From Azophilus sp964572185 (GTDB taxonomy: Bacteria; Pseudomonadota; Gammaproteobacteria; Pseudomonadales; Azotimanducaceae): DNA of 11,828 bases. The number at the start of each line of letters is the position of its first letter. Position 1 is the stretch's first letter. Position numbers and translations under genes: made by a program. The DNA is taken from the NCBI GenBank assembly GCA_964572185.1, contig CAZNFI010000094.1, forward strand, positions 1 through 11,828, read 5' to 3'. Under the pieces are notes generated by a model. The model had not been told where the DNA came from. It worked only from the letters and a program-made list of their open reading frames with translations, and made no database searches. Positions 7,430 to 11,828 of this stretch are shown here, piece after piece.

Positions 7430-7918
7430 TCAGGCGGAGTCGGGTTGATACTTCAACATCACCCTGGACCCGTCGGCGATGCCGTTCCTGAATCGCGGGC
7501 CCCAGGTCGGCCACTCGTCCGCGTACTTGACCCCCATGGCCGCCAGCACCGGCTCGCGGCGCGCGGCGTCCCGCTCGATGCTGGCGGTGGCATCGATAAC
7601 CGGCAGTTCCCGGTAGCGCCCGCCGGCCCGGCTCCAGTTGCCCACGTCGCCGACCCAGACCCTGGCCCGGGTGAGGCCCCGGCGGATGGCTTCGCTGCGC
7701 CAGGCATCGCTGCCGGTCACCACATACATGGCTCCGTCGTGCAGCGCGAACCAGATCTCCGCCTGGCACCTGCTCTCGGCGCCCGACGACTGCAACGGCG
7801 TCAGGTAGATGAGCGGCGACTCGGCCATCGCCGCCTGCAGCGTCGCGTCCGCCCGCGCAAACGGGAAAACGAAGGGGGCTGCCACGGCGGTGCCGAGCAG
7901 CGTGCGGCGTGTAATCAT
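7430..7918 (-). CDS. small Tat-type exported protein, possibly split-barrel flavin fold
   Basis: A 162-residue protein starting at ATG 7918, chosen because AGGAG (7929-7925) sits 6 nt upstream; the frame remains open further upstream but without such a site. The N-terminus MITRRTLLGTAVAAPFVFPF is a twin-arginine signal (TRRTLLG) with a hydrophobic core and a likely cut after ARADA, so it is probably exported folded. The mature part (IWFALHDGAMYVVTGSDAWR, ARVWVGDVGNW, then KYADEWPTWGPRF) alternates short strands and resembles split-beta-barrel proteins of the PNPOx/deazaflavin-dependent reductase type, which bind FMN or F420. This is fold-level resemblance from memory, not a confident family call. 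It lies 110 bp upstream of the propeller-amidohydrolase on the same strand and may be cotranscribed. Tat export would fit a cofactor-loaded protein. Confidence 0.7.
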   Translation of the reverse strand: MITRRTLLGTAVAAPFVFPFARADATLQAAMAESPLIYLTPLQSSGAESRCQAEIWFALHDGAMYVVTGSDAWRSEAIRRGLTRARVWVGDVGNWSRAGGRYRELPVIDATASIERDAARREPVLAAMGVKYADEWPTWGPRFRNGIADGSRVMLKYQPDSA

Positions 7919-7924
7919 GAGTTT

Positions 7925-7929
7925 CTCCT
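7925..7929 (-). promoter_or_regulatory. ribosome-binding site deciding the start at 7918
   Basis: AGGAG on the minus strand, 6 nt before the ATG at 7918. This is the clearest Shine-Dalgarno sequence on this strand. It sets the N-terminus immediately before the twin-arginine signal and excludes the longer upstream reading. Confidence 0.75.
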
Positions 7930-8088
7930 GTCGAGGTTCCTGACCCTGGGAATGTTGACAACTCGGTCCTGATTTGAAAAGCGTCCGTCGACCCGCGGCA
8001 AAGGCGCGCCATCGCTGGCGGGGCATCGACGGTTCCGGCGGTTACAGCCGGGCGCGGCGCCCTTTACCCGGAGAGCCCGCATCGCCAA

Positions 8089-9609
8089 TCAGGACAGGGT
8101 GACCGCTTCGATACGCTCCCCTGCCGGGCGAGCCCAGCGTTTCGGGCCTTCTATGTGTGCGGAGTTTCCCCGGCAATCGACGGCAACGGTCACCGGCATG
8201 TCTTTCACCTCGAACTCACGTATGGCTTCCATGCCCAGTTCCGGGAAAGCCAGCAGTTGCGAACCGGTAATCGCCTGGGCAATGAGGTAAGCGGCGCCAC
8301 CGACCGCAATCAGCGATACCGCCTCGTTGTCGCGAATCGCCTCGATGGCCGCGGCGCCTCGTTCGCCCTTGCCGATCATGCCCAGCAGCCCGGCCCGCTC
8401 CAGCATGACGCGGGTGAACTTGTCCATGCGCGTCGCCGTGGTCGGCCCGGCCGGCCCGACCACCTCGTCGCGTACCGGGTCAACGGGGCCCACGTAGTAG
8501 ATGAAGCGCCCGTTGAAGTCCACCGGCAACACCTCGCCCCGGTCGAGCAGGTCGACGATCTTCTTGTGCGCCGCATCGCGGCCGGTCAGCATGCGCCCGG
8601 AAAGCAGCAGCGTATCGCCGACCCGCCAGTCGCGCATTTGCTCGCGGGTAACGGTGTCGAGATCGACCGGCCTTGCATCTTCGAGTTCCAAGTCGAGCTG
8701 TGGCCAGTCGGACAGGTCCGGCGGTTCGAACCGCGCCGGCCCGCTGCCATCCAGTGTGAAGTGCAGGTGCCGCGTGGCGGTGCAGTTGGGAATGACCGCC
8801 ACCGGCTTGTTGGCCGCGTGGGTCGGGTACTCGCGCACCTTGACGTCCAGCACCGTGGTCAATCCGCCCAGGCCCTGCGCGCCGACGCCGAGCGCGTTGA
8901 CCTCATCGTAGAGCTGCAGGCGCAATGCCTCCGCCCGGTTGGCCGCCCCCCGGGCCTGCAATTCGTGGATGTCGATGGGCTCCATCATGGCTTCCTTGGC
9001 CAGCAGCATGGCCTTTTCCGGCGTGCCGCCGATGCCGATGCCGAGCACCCCGGGCGGGCACCAGCCGGCGCCCATGGCCGGCACCATCGACAACACCCAG
9101 TCGCTCACCGAGTCGCTCGGATTCAGCACCGCGAACTTGGCTTTCGCTTCGCTGCCGCCGCCCTTGGCGGCCACCTCGACGTTCAGCCGGTTTCCCGGCA
9201 CCAGGCGTGTGTGGATCACCGCCGGCGTGTTGTCTCCGGTGTTGGCACGCTCGCCGTCCGGGTCCGCCAGCACCGAGCCGCGCAGCAGGTTGTCGGGATG
9301 CATGAAGCCGCGCCGCACCCCTTCGTTCACCATGTCCTCGACGCTCAGGTCGCCTTCCCAGCGCACCTCCATGCCCACCTCCAGGAAGACGATGACGATG
9401 CCGGTGTCCTGGCAGATGGGCCGCTTGCCCAGCGCGCACATGCGCGAATTGACGAGCACCTGCCGCAGGGCGGCTTTCGCGGCCGGCGATTGCTCCTGCT
9501 CGTAGGCCTCGGCCATGGCGCGGATGAAATCCGGCGGGTGATAGTAGGAGATGAACTGCAGCGCGTCCGCCACGCTTTCGATCAGGTCGTCCTGTCTGAT
9601 AACTGTCAT
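8089..9609 (-). CDS. class I fumarate hydratase (4Fe-4S, single chain)
   Basis: Cytosolic TCA-cycle enzyme interconverting fumarate and (S)-malate with an oxygen-sensitive 4Fe-4S cluster. From ATG 9609 it has 506 residues and contains both halves that other lineages encode separately. The N-terminal alpha domain has KRPICQDTG (62-70, C66), GAGWCPPG (C184) and PNCTATRHLHF (C276), the three cluster cysteines. The C-terminal beta (swivel) domain has SGRMLTGRDAAHKK, FIYYVGPVDP and VVGPAGPTTATRMD. The equivalent FumA/FumB proteins of E. coli are slightly longer. The frame is open far upstream across the divergent dipeptidase, but that part is antisense shadow; ATG 9609 fits the family N-terminus. 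A GAGG lies 12 nt upstream, weak. A 170-bp gap separates it from the next minus-strand gene. It could be called fumA-like, but orthology is not shown here. Confidence 0.95.
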   Translation of the reverse strand: MTVIRQDDLIESVADALQFISYYHPPDFIRAMAEAYEQEQSPAAKAALRQVLVNSRMCALGKRPICQDTGIVIVFLEVGMEVRWEGDLSVEDMVNEGVRRGFMHPDNLLRGSVLADPDGERANTGDNTPAVIHTRLVPGNRLNVEVAAKGGGSEAKAKFAVLNPSDSVSDWVLSMVPAMGAGWCPPGVLGIGIGGTPEKAMLLAKEAMMEPIDIHELQARGAANRAEALRLQLYDEVNALGVGAQGLGGLTTVLDVKVREYPTHAANKPVAVIPNCTATRHLHFTLDGSGPARFEPPDLSDWPQLDLELEDARPVDLDTVTREQMRDWRVGDTLLLSGRMLTGRDAAHKKIVDLLDRGEVLPVDFNGRFIYYVGPVDPVRDEVVGPAGPTTATRMDKFTRVMLERAGLLGMIGKGERGAAAIEAIRDNEAVSLIAVGGAAYLIAQAITGSQLLAFPELGMEAIREFEVKDMPVTVAVDCRGNSAHIEGPKRWARPAGERIEAVTLS

Positions 9610-9638
9610 CGGGGAAGGTCGCCTCAGAGTCGCCAGGC

Positions 9639-9692
9639 ATGATACCGCACCGTAACCCGACGCGGACCGGGAATACCGGAAGCTGTCATAAT
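9639..9692. promoter_or_regulatory. divergent promoter region, fumarase / dipeptidase
   Basis: Only 81 bp separate the fumarase ATG (9609) from the first possible dipeptidase ATG (9691). On the minus strand TATCAT (9644-9639) is a fair -10 for the fumarase; on the plus strand CATAAT (9687-9692) resembles a -10. Neither has a recognisable -35 at the right distance. If CATAAT is a real -10, transcription would begin near 9699 and the dipeptidase start would have to be 9721 or later. Both are weak calls. Confidence 0.25.
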
Positions 9693-10959
9693 GACCGGCA
9701 AGCTCGCTCGGCGCCCGATCATGACGAAGCACACCATCAATCGGTCCATGCGGACACCCATGCTCGCACTGGCTCTGGCCCTGTCGGCCGGTTGCGCACA
9801 ACCCGACCAGGGCGAGCGGCTGGCGCAACGCCACCTGATCGTCGACACCCACATCGACCTGCCCTACCGCCTGTACCTCGAGCAGGCAGATGTCAGCGAA
9901 GCCACCGGAACAGGCGACTTCGACTACCCGCGGGCGGCCGCCGGCGGGCTCGATGCGCCGTTCATGTCCATCTATATCCCGGCCGCCGTGGATGCCGCCG
10001 GCGAAGCCACCCAACGCGCCGACGAACTGATCGACATGGTCGAGCAGATTGCGGCCGACGCGCCGGAAAAATTCGCGATAGCCACCTGCACCGCAGACAT
10101 CGGGCGCATTCGCGCCAGCGGGCGCATGGCGCTGCCCATGGGCATGGAAAACGGCGGGCCCATCGATGGCAGTTTCGAACGCCTGCGCCACTTTCGCGAG
10201 CGCGGTATCCGCTACGTGACGCTGGCCCACTCCCGCAGCAACCACATCTCGGACTCGTCCTACGATGACTTCGAGCGCTGGCAGGGCCTGTCCCCGTTCG
10301 GCAAGACGCTGGTGGGGGAAATGAACCGCCAGGGCGTCATGATCGATGTGTCGCACCTGTCCGACCGGGCTTTCTGGCAGGTGATGGAACTGACCGAAAC
10401 ACCGGTACTGGCCACCCACTCCTCGCTGCGCCACTTCACGCCGGGGTTCATGCGCAACATGAGTGACGACATGGTGGCGGCGCTCGGCGCCAACGGCGGC
10501 GTCATACAGATCAATTTCGGCAGCAGTTTCCTGACCGCCGAAGCACAGCAGTACGGCATGGCCAGTCGCAAAGCGGCGCTGGCGTACTCGTTCAACAATC
10601 AACTGCAGGAAGACGACCCGCGCATCGCGGAGTTTCTCGAGCGTTACCGTGACAGCAATCCCTACCCATACGCCACGCTGGACGACGTTCTCGACCACAT
10701 CGACCGTTCCGTGGCGCTCGCCGGCATCGACAGCGTCGGCATCGGTTCCGACTACGACGGGGTCGGCGACTCGCTGCCCATCGGCCTGAAGGACGCTTCG
10801 ACCTACCCCAACCTGATCGAGGGCCTGCTCGGGCGCGGTTACGCAGAGGCGGATGTCGTCAAGATCCTGGGCGGCAACACCATGCGCGTGTGGCGTGCCG
10901 CGGAGGCCTTCGCCGCCAGACACGGCAACCCCACGCTCTGCCGTGCCGAGGGCGCCTGA
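9691..10959 (+). CDS. M19 membrane dipeptidase (renal dipeptidase-like), lipoprotein
   Basis: Binuclear zinc dipeptidase of peptidase family M19, predicted to be lipid-anchored in the envelope and to cleave dipeptides, with D-residues often tolerated at the C-terminal side. From ATG 9691 it has 422 residues. A hydrophobic stretch LALALALSAGC ends in a lipobox with C35. Active-site residues are all present: VDTHID (H54, D56), GMENGG (E153), DVSHLSD (H222), LATHSSLR (H243) and GIGSDYDG (D354). Start choice is open: ATG 9691 has GGAAG 8 nt upstream; ATG 9721 and ATG 9748 would give shorter signal peptides, the last a typical 16-residue lipoprotein leader. It is divergent from the fumarase and has no visible operon partner downstream. 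A role in peptide or cell-wall-fragment use is inferred from the family. Confidence 0.93.
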   Translation: MTGKLARRPIMTKHTINRSMRTPMLALALALSAGCAQPDQGERLAQRHLIVDTHIDLPYRLYLEQADVSEATGTGDFDYPRAAAGGLDAPFMSIYIPAAVDAAGEATQRADELIDMVEQIAADAPEKFAIATCTADIGRIRASGRMALPMGMENGGPIDGSFERLRHFRERGIRYVTLAHSRSNHISDSSYDDFERWQGLSPFGKTLVGEMNRQGVMIDVSHLSDRAFWQVMELTETPVLATHSSLRHFTPGFMRNMSDDMVAALGANGGVIQINFGSSFLTAEAQQYGMASRKAALAYSFNNQLQEDDPRIAEFLERYRDSNPYPYATLDDVLDHIDRSVALAGIDSVGIGSDYDGVGDSLPIGLKDASTYPNLIEGLLGRGYAEADVVKILGGNTMRVWRAAEAFAARHGNPTLCRAEGA

Positions 10960-11112
10960 CGCTGCAAGTAAAGGCCACCGGGCGCGAATCGGGGAAGAAA
11001 TCAACGCTGGTTCCAGTGTTTCGATTCAAGGCGCGCGGCTCGGCGTCTGGTTCGACGGGCTGCACGCCAGGGAGGCGTATCACCGCAAGACGAACTCGTC
11101 CACTGGTACGAC

Positions 11113-11256
11113 ATGTTTGTCGGCGGCGGCGCACTGACGTTCACCATGGCCCCCGAAGCCAAGCGGTTCTTCGACATCGATGTCAAAGACCAGGCGGTGA
11201 TCGACCGCCATGCGGAGATGATGGTCGATTTTCCGCTGACCCGGTCGAATTCCTGA
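11113..11256 (+). pseudogene. orphan coding remnant, unidentified
   Basis: The interval 10960-11303 (344 bp) has no complete gene. Within it one frame reads like real protein: from about 11086 QDELVHWYDM, continuing MFVGGGALTFTMAPEAKRFF and DIDVKDQAVIDRHAEMMVDF to a TGA at 11254. From the only nearby ATG (11113) it is 47 residues. Upstream in the same frame the sequence loses protein character, while another frame has GARLGVWFDGLHAREAY just before, hinting that a longer gene was broken by a frameshift near 11075-11090. Composition (acidic C-terminus, sensible codons, few Arg/Ser/Pro artefacts) differs from neighbouring shadow frames. I do not recognise the family. It could alternatively be a genuine small protein, although no ribosome-binding site is seen at 11113. 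Confidence 0.4.
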
Positions 11257-11303
11257 CGGAACGGCGGTTTCTTGGACCAAACAGACTGGACCGCACCTTC
11301 AAT

Positions 11304-11813
11304 TCAGCGCCCCGGCGGGTCCATCGAGCGCATGTATTCCGCCCGAATCGCGTCCCACTCCGGTGAGTTTCTCGGAGTCGTTGGCAGGTACCCACGCTCG
11401 TTGTCAGCGAGTGTGGCAAGCAGCTTGACTTCCGATTGCAGCTGCCGCGTATAGTCCTGACCGCTTGCGCAACTGAGCACCGGAACTTCGCCCATGATGT
11501 GGCCCAACAGGGCGAGTCGGCTGGCGACCTCCCGTAGTGCTTCGACGCCGGTGGGCCAGCCCTGGTTTTTCTGCCATATCGCCTTCAGTTGCGTGCCACC
11601 CTCCATCAGGGTGACGCTGTCCTGCGGGAGGGATTGCATTCTTGATCGCAGCCTGCGCGTGTCTCCCTCGATTCTTGCCTCCCGCAACCGTCGCGTTTCC
11701 GGGGGTGGCGAGGGGGACTCGTGTCGCAACCGCTCCGATCCGACCAGTTGCCGCGACAGGCACGCTGCCTCGATCCTCACCGTTCTGAGCCGCCTTTGGA
11801 GATCTCCGCCCAA
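11304..11813 (-). CDS. unrecognised protein, possibly partial at the window edge
   Basis: A 169-residue reading from TTG 11813; the frame stays open to the right end of the window, so the true start may lie outside. It has a balanced, soluble composition with many charged helix-like stretches (ETRRLREARIEGDTRRLRSR, QLKAIWQKNQGWPTGVEALR, YTRQLQSEVKLLATLADNER) and a C-terminal EWDAIRAEYMRSMDPPGR. There is no signal peptide, membrane segment or motif I can name; residues about 30-60 look coiled-coil-like and very basic. Codon use includes several AGG, AGA, CGA and ATA codons, less GC3-biased than the other genes here, which may indicate transfer or simply weak selection. It converges with the remnant at 11113-11256. 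Reality of the gene is likely but not certain. Confidence 0.5.
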   Translation of the reverse strand: MGGDLQRRLRTVRIEAACLSRQLVGSERLRHESPSPPPETRRLREARIEGDTRRLRSRMQSLPQDSVTLMEGGTQLKAIWQKNQGWPTGVEALREVASRLALLGHIMGEVPVLSCASGQDYTRQLQSEVKLLATLADNERGYLPTTPRNSPEWDAIRAEYMRSMDPPGR

Positions 11814-11828
11814 ACCGGGGGAATCTAG

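Noticed and set aside
6778..8457. Shared string around GTCGGCCCGGCCGGC at 6780 and 8440 as a dispersed repeat
   Set aside because: Both encode an Ala-Gly-Pro-Thr-Thr stretch in unrelated proteins with GC-rich codons; the match ends where the protein match ends.
9610..11004. Upstream half of the very long minus-strand frame continuing from the fumarase
   Set aside because: It lies antisense to the dipeptidase, which has a complete M19 active site. The frame's protein is rich in His, Gly and Arg without motifs, while the fumarase family N-terminus matches ATG 9609.

Overview
The window is GC-rich (roughly 60-65 % by eye) and densely coded on both strands. It has no rRNA, tRNA, CRISPR array, transposase or integrase that I can recognise. 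The gene content (single-chain class I fumarase, ACAD10/11-type acyl-CoA dehydrogenase, exported propeller-amidohydrolase, M19 dipeptidase lipoprotein, DinF-type MATE exporter) and the lipobox and Tat-like export signals fit a Gram-negative, aerobic heterotroph. A gammaproteobacterium is my best guess. That assignment is inference, because no marker gene is present.

Layout, left to right. (1) 187-1536 (+) encodes a DinF-type MATE exporter, convergent with (2) a compact vapBC toxin-antitoxin module on the minus strand. The vapB stop and vapC start overlap by one base. In front of vapB lies a perfect 13-bp inverted repeat built from tandem TGATGC half-sites, covering the predicted promoter. (3) A 319-bp spacer holds that operator, a small hairpin-forming repeat and a probable sigma-70 promoter for (4) an ACAD10/11-like acyl-CoA dehydrogenase (2585-3844, +). 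(5) Convergent with it, 17 nt away, is a large exported protein gene (7319 to 3862, -). It has a signal peptide, a WD40/TolB-like propeller, an unusual acidic linker of about 86 residues and a C-terminal metal-dependent amidohydrolase. A -1-type frame break near 6858 splits it into two reading frames. (6) Upstream on the same strand lie a small protein with a Tat-like signal (7918-7430), tentatively a split-beta-barrel flavin-type protein, and (7) a class I fumarase (9609-8089). (8) Divergent from the fumarase is an M19 (renal dipeptidase-like) lipoprotein (9691-10959, +). (9) The right end holds a short orphan coding remnant (about 11113-11256, +) and an unrecognised minus-strand gene (11813-11304) that is open to the window edge.

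How the genes relate: fumarase and acyl-CoA dehydrogenase are central and fatty-acid metabolism. The amidohydrolase, dipeptidase and small Tat-type protein form a cell-envelope or periplasmic group that could process peptides or amide compounds. The genes are not arranged as one obvious operon. I do not see a clearly new multi-gene system. The points most worth a second look are the broken propeller-amidohydrolase with its acidic linker, the operator architecture of vapBC, the aspartate at the catalytic position of the dehydrogenase, and the unidentified coding material at the right end.
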